Below, piece by piece: positions 8,555 through 15,004 of a stretch of 64,000 nt of DNA. Where the stretch lies: contig CAZMOB010000001.1 in the NCBI GenBank assembly GCA_964567995.1, positions 372,001-436,000 on the forward strand, given 5' to 3'. Position 1 is the first letter of the stretch. Each line of letters opens with the position of its first letter. The DNA is from JAGOTP01 sp964567995 (GTDB lineage: Bacteria; Patescibacteriota; Patescibacteriia; 2-12-FULL-60-25). Below the pieces are notes generated by a model. It was not told the DNA's origin and made no database searches. It worked only from the letters and a program-made list of their open reading frames with translations. The position numbers and the translations under genes are program-made.

Positions 8555-8640
8555 AAACCAACAAAATACCTCCTTCACCTGGTCCGCAAGCGCTTCGCTA
8601 ACACCATTGCTCCCAGGTTCAGGAGGTATTTTGTTGGTTT
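8555..8640. repeat. 86-bp palindromic element (20/46/20), nested in a second inverted repeat
   Basis: Perfect arms AAACCAACAAAATACCTCCT (8555-8574) and the complement (8621-8640) around a 46-nt core (8575-8620). The core carries ACCTGG/CCAGGT and AGCG-CTT-CGCT stems. The whole element is flanked by a further 13-bp inverted repeat, TTCTAGGAAAGAA (8530-8542) with its complement (8653-8665). The right copy of that repeat overlaps the stop codon of the acidic-protein gene. It may work as a terminator for that minus-strand gene. Confidence 0.8.
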
Positions 8641-8659
8641 GTTCCTCTGCGTTTCTTTC

Positions 8660-9052
8660 CTAGAAACTGCCCATTCCTTCTTCGTCGGGGACTAGTTCGT
8701 CATCGTCTAGACCTTGTTCCATGCGATTGGCTTTTTTGGCAAGCAAGTTCAGGATTTCGAGTTCGTCGCCTTTAGCTAAAATAGCTTCCTCATCGACCAC
8801 CTCTTCCTCTTCTTCTTTATCTCCCGCTTTATCGATTTCTTCTTCAACGCTTGGAGCAATCACGTCTGCATCTTCTTCAGGTTTTACGGCGTCAGTATCT
8901 AAATCTTCTTCGTCCAATTCCTCTGGGATCAGTTCATCATCCAAAAGAGTATCATCCGTGGCGGAAGCTTTTTTGGAGGCGGCTGAAGCGGCAGGCTTCT
9001 TCTTCGTAGCGGAAGAGGAAGAGATGGGTGGGGGAGAAGGCTTCTTAGGCAT
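8660..9052 (-). CDS. Small highly acidic hypothetical protein
   Basis: 130-aa protein that I do not recognise. Residues 1-30 are a basic, Ser/Ala/Lys/Pro-rich tail (MPKKPSPPPISSSS start). From residue 33 on it is dominated by Asp and Glu, with a short predicted helix EILNLLAKKANRMEQGLDDD near the C terminus. The charge pattern resembles acidic tails of transcription or chaperone partners, such as sigma region 1.1 or RNAP delta-like proteins, but I see no domain to support either. ATG 9052 is the only sensible start. It is divergent from rmuC. Codon usage matches its neighbours, so it is probably a real native gene. Confidence 0.6.
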   Translation of the reverse strand: MPKKPSPPPISSSSATKKKPAASAASKKASATDDTLLDDELIPEELDEEDLDTDAVKPEEDADVIAPSVEEEIDKAGDKEEEEEVVDEEAILAKGDELEILNLLAKKANRMEQGLDDDELVPDEEGMGSF

Positions 9053-9130
9053 AAGCGTAATATGTCAGCGGGTCGAAGATAACACGTTTGATCGTTAGAC
9101 GTCTGTGGATAATTGTGGACGGGACGCTCC

Positions 9131-9159
9131 TTGTCAAGCGTGGCTCGCTCCGGGACAAT
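9131..9159 (+). promoter_or_regulatory. Promoter of rmuC
   Basis: TTGTCA (9131-9136), a 17-bp spacer, and GACAAT (9154-9159). The ATG at 9169 is 9 nt beyond the -10 box, so the predicted mRNA is leaderless or nearly so. Confidence 0.55.
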
Positions 9160-9168
9160 ACGAGGACT

Positions 9169-10206
9169 ATGCAATGGCTTTTGCTCGCAAGTGTTTTTGT
9201 TGGATTTGCAGCGATGGGCGTTGTTCTCTGGCGTGTCTCTCAACGCTTAGCTCAGCCAGCGGTTGATCCTAATCTGTTCCTTCTATTGCAGCAAAAGCTC
9301 GAGAATCTTCAAGGGGATGTAAAGATCTCTCTGGTCGAAACGCTCAAACAGCACCAAGTCTCGAGCAACCATATGACGACGACGGTTCGAGATGTCACGG
9401 AACGGTTGGTCAAAATTGAAGAAACAAACCGGCAAGTGTTAGGTTTTTCTTCACAGCTCGATCAACTGCATAAGATCTTGAGTAATCCGAAACAGCGTGG
9501 GATTTTGGGCGAATACTATCTGGAAACGCTATTGCGGAACCTATTTTCACCAGAACAGTACCAGATGCAATATCCCTTCAAAGACGGGATGATTGTGGAT
9601 GCCGCGATTTTTGTACGTGATAAGATCGTTCCGATCGATTCGAAATTCAGTCTTGAGAATTACAATCGTCTGGCTTCGGCTGAAGTGCCAGAGGAAAAGG
9701 TCCGACTTGAAAAGATTTTCATTAATGATTTAAAACTTCGTATTACCGAGACGAAGAAATATATCCGACCTCAAGAAGGAACGACGGAGTTTGCGTTCAT
9801 GTTTATTCCGCATGAAGCGATTTATTATGATCTGCTTACGAATCGGATTGGTGGCATGATGGAAGAGGAGAACTTGTTGCAGCGGGCCGCTTCGCATCAT
9901 CATGTGGTGATTGTGTCTCCTACATCCTTCTCTGCCTACCTACAAACGGTCCTGCAGGGCTTAAATGCGCTCAAGATCGAGGAGCAGACCAAAGAGATCC
10001 GTAAGCGTGTTGGTGAGCTCGGACAGCACCTCCAAGCGTATGAGCAGCACTTTCAGTCCGTTGGAAAAAATTTGGGAACAGTCGTGAGTCAGTATAATTT
10101 GGCTAGTAAAGAGTTTGTGAAAATTGATAAAGATGTGCTGCGAATCACGGGGCAGACAGCCAATGTGCAACTCCTGACGTTAGACAAGCCTCTGGCAGAT
10201 GAATAA
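9169..10206 (+). CDS. rmuC: DNA recombination protein RmuC family
   Basis: 345-aa RmuC. Residues 1-22 form a membrane anchor (MQWLLLASVFVGFAAMGVVL), followed by a coiled-coil stretch. The core nuclease-like domain has the family signatures KQRGILGEYYLETLL, VDAAIFVRDKIVPIDSKFSL and EFAFMFIPHEAIYYD. A C-terminal coiled coil ends the protein. RmuC limits inversions and recombination at short repeats in E. coli. I reject the longer frame from TTG 9088 because the promoter boxes lie inside it and the TM anchor begins at ATG 9169. The stop overlaps the next gene by 8 nt, implying co-transcription. Confidence 0.9.
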   Translation: MQWLLLASVFVGFAAMGVVLWRVSQRLAQPAVDPNLFLLLQQKLENLQGDVKISLVETLKQHQVSSNHMTTTVRDVTERLVKIEETNRQVLGFSSQLDQLHKILSNPKQRGILGEYYLETLLRNLFSPEQYQMQYPFKDGMIVDAAIFVRDKIVPIDSKFSLENYNRLASAEVPEEKVRLEKIFINDLKLRITETKKYIRPQEGTTEFAFMFIPHEAIYYDLLTNRIGGMMEEENLLQRAASHHHVVIVSPTSFSAYLQTVLQGLNALKIEEQTKEIRKRVGELGQHLQAYEQHFQSVGKNLGTVVSQYNLASKEFVKIDKDVLRITGQTANVQLLTLDKPLADE

Positions 10207-10846
10207 AATCCTACGCTGTTTGAAACAACCCAGCACGAAGCACTCTTTGCTCACAGGGCTCGGATTGCTGACGCTTATCGGCATCATTGGCTCATGCGCT
10301 TTAGTGTTTCGCGTACAGATTCCGTCCTTAGCCTATATTCTGCCGTTAGAGCAACTGCAACCCCATCCTGACGCCGTCATGATCCTTGGTGGAGGTATAG
10401 AACCGTCTGGGGCCCCGAGTGATGCTTTGGCGGACCGATTACTCGTTGGAGAGCGTGTTTCTTCTGCTCTTGATGCCCCAATGCTGTTAACAGGGGACGG
10501 GGGACGCTTCCGAGCCGCTGAAATTCCTATCATGTGGCGGTGGCTGCTTGATCGTGGTGTCGCGCCAGATCGGATCGTGATCGATGAGGAGGGGTTTCGT
10601 ACCTATGAAAGTTGCCGTCGAGCTTCTGAGGTCTACAAATTAAAACGGATTGTCATCATAACACAGCGGTTTCACCTTGGCCGCGCTATTTATCTTTGCC
10701 GCTCCTTTGGAATTGAAGCCTACGGTGTTCCTGCTAATGTACGTCCCTACAGAAAAGACCTGTGGTTTGCGACGCGCGATCTCTTGGCGAGTGTAAAAGC
10801 TTGGCTGGATATCGAAGTCATTCACCCTGATTCACCGGTGGAATGA
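10199..10846 (+). CDS. SanA/YdcF-like (DUF218) envelope protein
   Basis: 215 aa with one N-terminal membrane segment (residues 17-40) and a DUF218 domain. Signatures are DAVMILGGGIEPSGAPSDALADR near residue 59, the MLLTGDGG loop, the DEEGFRTYESCRRA helix and IVIITQRFHLGRA. DUF218 proteins such as SanA act at the cell envelope (barrier function, vancomycin tolerance) with unknown chemistry. The gene overlaps rmuC by 8 nt, so the two are probably one transcript. It converges on a very small membrane protein gene whose stop abuts its own. Confidence 0.85.
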   Translation: MNKILRCLKQPSTKHSLLTGLGLLTLIGIIGSCALVFRVQIPSLAYILPLEQLQPHPDAVMILGGGIEPSGAPSDALADRLLVGERVSSALDAPMLLTGDGGRFRAAEIPIMWRWLLDRGVAPDRIVIDEEGFRTYESCRRASEVYKLKRIVIITQRFHLGRAIYLCRSFGIEAYGVPANVRPYRKDLWFATRDLLASVKAWLDIEVIHPDSPVE

Positions 10847-10990
10847 TCATTTTTTACGACGTTTGACGACGACGATCGCAATTCCGACCAGCAAGCTTAC
10901 AAAGCTAAATACGGTTAACAGCAAGCCATGACTGAGCAAATCGGGAGCGTTACTTAAGGTATCGAGTAGGGGAAGGGAGGATGTCGGCAT
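10847..10990 (-). CDS. Small single-pass membrane protein, 47 aa
   Basis: Predicted 47-aa peptide starting MPTSSLPLLD, with one transmembrane helix (LLLTVFSFVSLLVGIAIVVV) and a basic tail KRRKK. No family recognised. I chose ATG 10990 over an upstream ATG at 11119 because AGTATA (10997-11002, TATACT on the minus strand) lies 6 nt before it, matching the leaderless layout of other genes here. A copy of the GTCGTAAAA motif sits about 43 nt upstream. Its last codons overlap another copy (10852-10860). Confidence 0.5.
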   Translation of the reverse strand: MPTSSLPLLDTLSNAPDLLSHGLLLTVFSFVSLLVGIAIVVVKRRKK

Positions 10991-11032
10991 GACGCAAGTA
11001 TATACTGCTACACGTAGGAAAGACGAAAAACA

Positions 11033-11045
11033 TTTTACGACGCAA
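11033..11045 (-). repeat. TTGCGTCGTAAAA motif copy
   Basis: On the minus strand this reads TTGCGTCGTAAAATG, about 43 nt upstream of the small membrane-protein ATG at 10990. It lies beyond where a -35 would be, a position compatible with a regulator site. Confidence 0.55.
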
Positions 11046-11171
11046 AGTAAAGTTTTTACAAACAAAAACACCTCATAGGGAAGGAGCTTGCGTTTATAGT
11101 TGGTAGAACGGACTTTCAAGGGAGAGAAGAGCTACATTTCGTTGTTTGGCACTCGGCATTTAACTTTAAAC

Positions 11172-11184
11172 TTGCGTCGTAAAA
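11172..11184 (+). repeat. TTGCGTCGTAAAA motif copy
   Basis: Exact 13-mer match on the plus strand in the noncoding stretch, with no identified gene downstream on that strand. Confidence 0.55.
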
Positions 11185-11406
11185 GTATTGAGATCGAATT
11201 TCTGATCAATGGGGGTGGTGGGGTAAGTAGTGAGTATGGAGTCATCAGAACCGATACGAGCGGACGATGGGCTGTACCTGATCGGGTACCTATAAGAGCA
11301 AGTAAAAAATAGCTCAACCTAGCTAATAATCAGAGCACTGAGGGTAATAGGATAAGGGTGGTATTAAGAGTCGTACAATATATCTTATACGACTCATAGG
11401 GTAGTC

Positions 11407-12186
11407 TTAGCGTAGATAGGCTCTTCCAGGGATTCTGAGGTCGATTGTCAGTGGCCGGACATCTTTGTACTCCTTTTCACGTAGGATGGCCTGACAACGG
11501 TCTACCTGCTCCTCAAGGGGCTGACTAAGGTCCATGAGAACCTCTCGGTCACGATCCAGTTGTACAGTAACATCTTGTCCCAGACCTTCTTCTAGATACG
11601 CGTACCGAATCTTACGTTCATCCAGAGCCTTCCCAAGCTCCAAGAGACGTTTAATGATAGGCACCTCTAAGGTCGTTGTAGCTCTTCGCACGTATACCAG
11701 ACCATCCAAAGCTTGTGTCGTAAAATCTGTAGCAAGAAGGTACCGTTTTTTGGCAGCGCTCAGGGTAGGCGGGTCTGTTAAGGGTATTCCACCCGGCCGT
11801 GCAACAGCGCACTTGAGAAAATCCTCCCCTGTCTGAGTGGTGTAGAGGAACCTCGAACCAAATGATATCTTGAGTCGTAAAATATTTTTATCTGTTTCCC
11901 CTACCTGCACCTCTTCAGCATACAAGGCTGCTTTTATCCCCTCCCCTACTTTGTGCTTCGGAAGAAAAAAGACTTGGCGCTTGGACCAAGGACGGGCGGG
12001 TTGCGTATCCAAAGCTTGAAAGACGATGGGAAGTACGTCGCTCTCAGAGATGACTCCCCCACTCGTCTCAAGCTGGACATCCTTTAATTCGAAGTATTCG
12101 GACCGGAAGAAAAAAAAGATCCAGCCTAGAACGACAATAACGCCCACCAAGGCGTAAGGCTTCCGTACAGTAAAGGGCGAAGACAT
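11407..12186 (-). CDS. FtsQ/DivIB-like cell-division membrane protein (tentative)
   Basis: 259 aa: a short cytoplasmic tail, one membrane helix at about residues 11-28 (YALVGVIVVLGWIFFFF), then an extracytoplasmic part beginning FELKDVQLETSGG. This is the usual position and form of the POTRA domain in FtsQ/DivIB. Topology and length fit FtsQ, and the gene is the last of the wall-related minus-strand cluster after alr. Sequence conservation is weak and I see no diagnostic motif. The gene contains two copies of the TTGNGTCGTAAAA motif on the plus strand (11713 and 11870). It could alternatively be an unrelated bitopic membrane protein. Confidence 0.5.
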   Translation of the reverse strand: MSSPFTVRKPYALVGVIVVLGWIFFFFRSEYFELKDVQLETSGGVISESDVLPIVFQALDTQPARPWSKRQVFFLPKHKVGEGIKAALYAEEVQVGETDKNILRLKISFGSRFLYTTQTGEDFLKCAVARPGGIPLTDPPTLSAAKKRYLLATDFTTQALDGLVYVRRATTTLEVPIIKRLLELGKALDERKIRYAYLEEGLGQDVTVQLDRDREVLMDLSQPLEEQVDRCQAILREKEYKDVRPLTIDLRIPGRAYLR

Positions 12187-12200
12187 ACCAAGCGGCGTCC

Positions 12201-13322
12201 TTAGTCTACTAAGCGCCGCGGAATCGTAGAAGAGAGTCGGGCAAACAGATCGTGATGAATGGTGTCAGCCAGCGTATAAAGCTTCTCGGCTGGGATCACA
12301 GAACCGATCAAGGTGACTTCGGTACCGACAGTCACTTCACCTGGAGCGTCTGTTACGTCAACCATACACATATTCATACAGATACGACCGATAATTGGAC
12401 AAGTAACACCTTTCACAACAACCATTCCTTGCGAAGACAACGACCGTGGATAGCCATCGTAGTACCCGATGGGCAGAATCGCGATTCGACTGTCCCGCGT
12501 AAGTGTTTGACTTCGCGCATACCCAACCGTTTCTCCGACACGCACGAATTTGGACTGAGCAACCACCGTCTTCCAAGTAAGAGCGGGTTTGAGAGCGTCG
12601 TGAGGGAGTCCAAAGCCCTGAGCTTGCCGTTTCGTCAGTTCGGAGGACCATAAGCCGTATAGGGCAATTCCAGCCCGTACCGCTTCGAACCTGGAGGATG
12701 GGAAACCGAGTGCAGCTGCACTACAAGCTGTATGACAAAGCGGTGGATTAATCTTCAACACGCGAAGAGTCCTCTGCGCCTCTCCAAAGCGGCGCAGCTG
12801 TTCGGCAGGATACTCACCCGCTTCATCTTCTTCCACGTTTGCAAAATGGGTGAAAAGACCTTTCACCTCCACCCAAGACATCCTGTGAAGGAGTTCTGCT
12901 ATCGGTTGAAGCTCTTCTAGTGGGATGCCTTGTCGATATAAACCTGTTTCTACTTCTAAGTGGATTGTGACGGGAGGGCGCTGATCTTGCGTCGTAAAAT
13001 GTAATTGGGCGAGCTGTTCAAAACTAGCGATGGTGAGTTCGAGTCGTGCTTTCATCGCGGCCTGAAGAAGGTCTGGCTCTGTATAGCCCAACACAAGAAT
13101 GGGGGTGTGAATCCCCTGTGCTCGCAGCGCCTCTCCTTCTTCAACCCGATCGACAGCAAATCCATCTGCACAATCCTTCAATGCTTCTGCAACTAGACCC
13201 AACCCATGTCCATAGGCGTTCGATTTTACGACGGCCAATACATGAGCTGGCTCAACAGCTTGTTTCAACAGTTGATAGTTCGAACGTAACGCTTGACCCG
13301 ATACCTCAATCCAGGTCTTCAT
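12201..13322 (-). CDS. alr: Alanine racemase
   Basis: PLP-dependent racemase making D-alanine for peptidoglycan, 373 aa, full length. The PLP lysine is in VVKSNAYGHG (residues 31-40). The second catalytic tyrosine is in VGYARSQT, in the C-terminal beta domain. IGRICMNMCMVDVT is the family signature strand before the C terminus. It starts with MKTWIEVSGQAL, the usual Alr N terminus. It lies 10 nt from serS and 14 nt from the FtsQ-like gene. Two GTCGTAAAA copies fall inside the coding region (12987 and 13224), so that motif is not confined to intergenic DNA. Confidence 0.95.
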   Translation of the reverse strand: MKTWIEVSGQALRSNYQLLKQAVEPAHVLAVVKSNAYGHGLGLVAEALKDCADGFAVDRVEEGEALRAQGIHTPILVLGYTEPDLLQAAMKARLELTIASFEQLAQLHFTTQDQRPPVTIHLEVETGLYRQGIPLEELQPIAELLHRMSWVEVKGLFTHFANVEEDEAGEYPAEQLRRFGEAQRTLRVLKINPPLCHTACSAAALGFPSSRFEAVRAGIALYGLWSSELTKRQAQGFGLPHDALKPALTWKTVVAQSKFVRVGETVGYARSQTLTRDSRIAILPIGYYDGYPRSLSSQGMVVVKGVTCPIIGRICMNMCMVDVTDAPGEVTVGTEVTLIGSVIPAEKLYTLADTIHHDLFARLSSTIPRRLVD

Positions 13323-13331
13323 GTGAACAGC

Positions 13332-14603
13332 TTAGCTGATTCGGTCGAAGCCACAGAATGGCTGTAGAACTTCCGGAACCCGGATACTCCCATCTTCCTC
13401 CTGATACTGTTCGATAATGCTGATAAGAGCACGTGACAAGGCGAGAGCCGTTCCATTGAGCGTATGCACAAGTTCAACACTCCCATCTTCCTTGCGGTAG
13501 CGAATATTCAAACGGCGGGCTTGATAGTCCGTACAGTTGGAGGCACTCGTTACCTCTCCCCAACCACCGGCGCCCTGACCCTTCCCCCACATCCAAGCTT
13601 CCAAATCGTATTTGCGATAGGCTGGACCACCCAAATCACCAGTGCAGATATCTACCACACGATAACGTAAACCGAGCTTCGTAAAAATACGCTCCTCCAA
13701 TCGGCGCAGCTCTTGGTGCAATCCTTCGGATTGATCGGGGGTCGCGAACGCGAACATTTCAACCTTGGTAAATTGATGGACGCGATACAGGCCATATGAC
13801 TCTTTTCCATAGGCTCCCGCTTCTTTGCGGAAACAGTGCGACAAGGCAACAAAGCGCAGCGGCAAGTCTTTCGCTTCCAAAATCTCGTCTTTGAAGTAGC
13901 CACCTACCGGAATCTCGGCCGTTGCAACGAGCGACAGGTCCGTCCCTTGAATCGTATAGATTTGATCCTCTGAGCCGCGCGGGTTGTAGCCCGTCCCAGA
14001 CATCACTTCTTCTTTCGCGACATCCGGCGTCTCGATTGGGGTGAACCCTTCAGCCACCAACTCCTTCAGCACCCAGTGGATCAGAGCTTGTTCAAGGAGA
14101 ACGAGTTTCCCTTTCAAAAAATAAAACTTCGCGCCTGCCACTTTAGCGCCTCGATCAAAATCGATCAGATCGAGTTGCTTGGCGAGCTCTGTGTGCGACT
14201 TAGGAGCGAATGAAAAGGTTTGCGCTTCACCTGAGACTTGTACCTCGACATTCTCCTCGTCAGACGCGCCAGTCGGCGCAGCTGGATGGGTATGGTTTGG
14301 AACAAGGGAAAGCAGCGTCTTCCATTCAGCCTCAACCGCTTCCAGCTCAGGCTCACGAGCTGTGATCGTCTCTTTCAATTCTTTTCCACGCGCAATCAGC
14401 GCTGAACGATCGGCTGGTGTTGCTTTAGAAACCTGATCGGCAATCTGATTCCGTTCCTGACGAATGACATCAAGCTCCTGGATCAAGGTGGATCGCTGCG
14501 CATCCAAAACCAGCAATCGATCAATATCAACACTCACCTGACGACGACGCAGGTTTTCACGGATAGCAGCCGGATTAGCCCGGAGAGACTGGATATCGAT
14601 CAT
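13332..14603 (-). CDS. serS: Seryl-tRNA synthetase
   Basis: Class II aminoacyl-tRNA synthetase, 423 aa, typical length. The N-terminal antiparallel coiled coil that grips the long variable arm of tRNA-Ser spans about residues 28-105. Motif 2 is in FRKEAGAYGKESYGLYRVHQF, preceded by VALSHC. Motif 3 is in NGTALALSRALISIIEQYQ. The start MIDIQSLRANPAAIRENLRRR is the standard SerRS N terminus. No SD is visible. It sits between alr and a small nucleotidyltransferase-like gene, 12 nt away. Confidence 0.97.
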   Translation of the reverse strand: MIDIQSLRANPAAIRENLRRRQVSVDIDRLLVLDAQRSTLIQELDVIRQERNQIADQVSKATPADRSALIARGKELKETITAREPELEAVEAEWKTLLSLVPNHTHPAAPTGASDEENVEVQVSGEAQTFSFAPKSHTELAKQLDLIDFDRGAKVAGAKFYFLKGKLVLLEQALIHWVLKELVAEGFTPIETPDVAKEEVMSGTGYNPRGSEDQIYTIQGTDLSLVATAEIPVGGYFKDEILEAKDLPLRFVALSHCFRKEAGAYGKESYGLYRVHQFTKVEMFAFATPDQSEGLHQELRRLEERIFTKLGLRYRVVDICTGDLGGPAYRKYDLEAWMWGKGQGAGGWGEVTSASNCTDYQARRLNIRYRKEDGSVELVHTLNGTALALSRALISIIEQYQEEDGSIRVPEVLQPFCGFDRIS

Positions 14604-14615
14604 AGTGAGAGAACT

Positions 14616-14993
14616 TTAACGAGTAGACGAGGAATGAGCAACTGATTGAACCGTCAGAAAGAGTCCCCGTTGCATCAAGTCCGCTTCGAGGCTCTGCGAC
14701 AACCCATGACGCTCCTCTCCCAACAAACAGATATGTGGCCGCACCTGCTCAATCGTTCGGAGAGGTTCTTCTACATGAGCCAAATACGCTCTGTGGATGA
14801 CTGGATGGCTCTGGACACGCGCGAGACGCTCCATTTCACTCATCGCAGGCAACTGATCATGCAGTTCCAAAACCAGTCGGTCAGGGACAACCACAGCATA
14901 GACTAGATCACCTTGGAGTTGAGCTTCCTGAAAGTAGCGGGCGTAACGCTCTAGCGGCTTGTCGAAGACTCCGTAACAAAGAACGATGCGCAT
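14616..14993 (-). CDS. Degenerate cytidylyltransferase-like protein
   Basis: 125 aa, beginning MRIVLCYGVFDKPLERYARY. The strand-loop YGVFD matches the start of the nucleotidyltransferase fold of the TagD/RfaE-C group, whose first motif is GTFDxxHxGH. Here the two histidines are missing (KPLERYARYFQEA instead). Later parts keep the order of the fold: YAVVVPDRLVLEL, a helix, and HICLLGEERHG. It may have lost catalysis or use another residue. An ATG at 15005 lies in frame but overlaps the lysS stop, so I prefer 14993. Confidence 0.55.
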   Translation of the reverse strand: MRIVLCYGVFDKPLERYARYFQEAQLQGDLVYAVVVPDRLVLELHDQLPAMSEMERLARVQSHPVIHRAYLAHVEEPLRTIEQVRPHICLLGEERHGLSQSLEADLMQRGLFLTVQSVAHSSSTR

Positions 14994-15004
14994 ACAAAGA
15001 ACCA

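Larger units (their letters stand above)
10991..11406. other. Intergenic region with two GTCGTAAAA motifs and a weak hairpin
   Basis: There is no clear gene in about 415 bases. It holds motif copies at 11033-11045 and 11172-11184. A hairpin GAGTCGTA (11368-11375)/TACGACTC (11388-11395) lies downstream of the FtsQ-like gene and may terminate it. A 70-codon plus-strand frame from TTG 11100 has no ribosome site and no recognisable content, so I do not call it. Confidence 0.5.

Noticed and set aside
8413..8640. Reading the palindromes as integron attC sites
   Set aside because: attC sites keep conserved outer ends and vary inside. Here the outer arms vary and the core is related. No integrase or cassette array is present.
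9104..9112. Perfect DnaA box TGTGGATAA upstream of rmuC, considered as part of an origin
   Set aside because: I noticed only this single box. A 9-mer is expected about 0.5 times by chance in 64 kb. There is no dnaA, dnaN or AT-rich unwinding region nearby.
11100..11312. 70-aa plus-strand frame from TTG
   Set aside because: No SD, promoter or recognisable content. It overlaps a motif copy and a possible terminator region.
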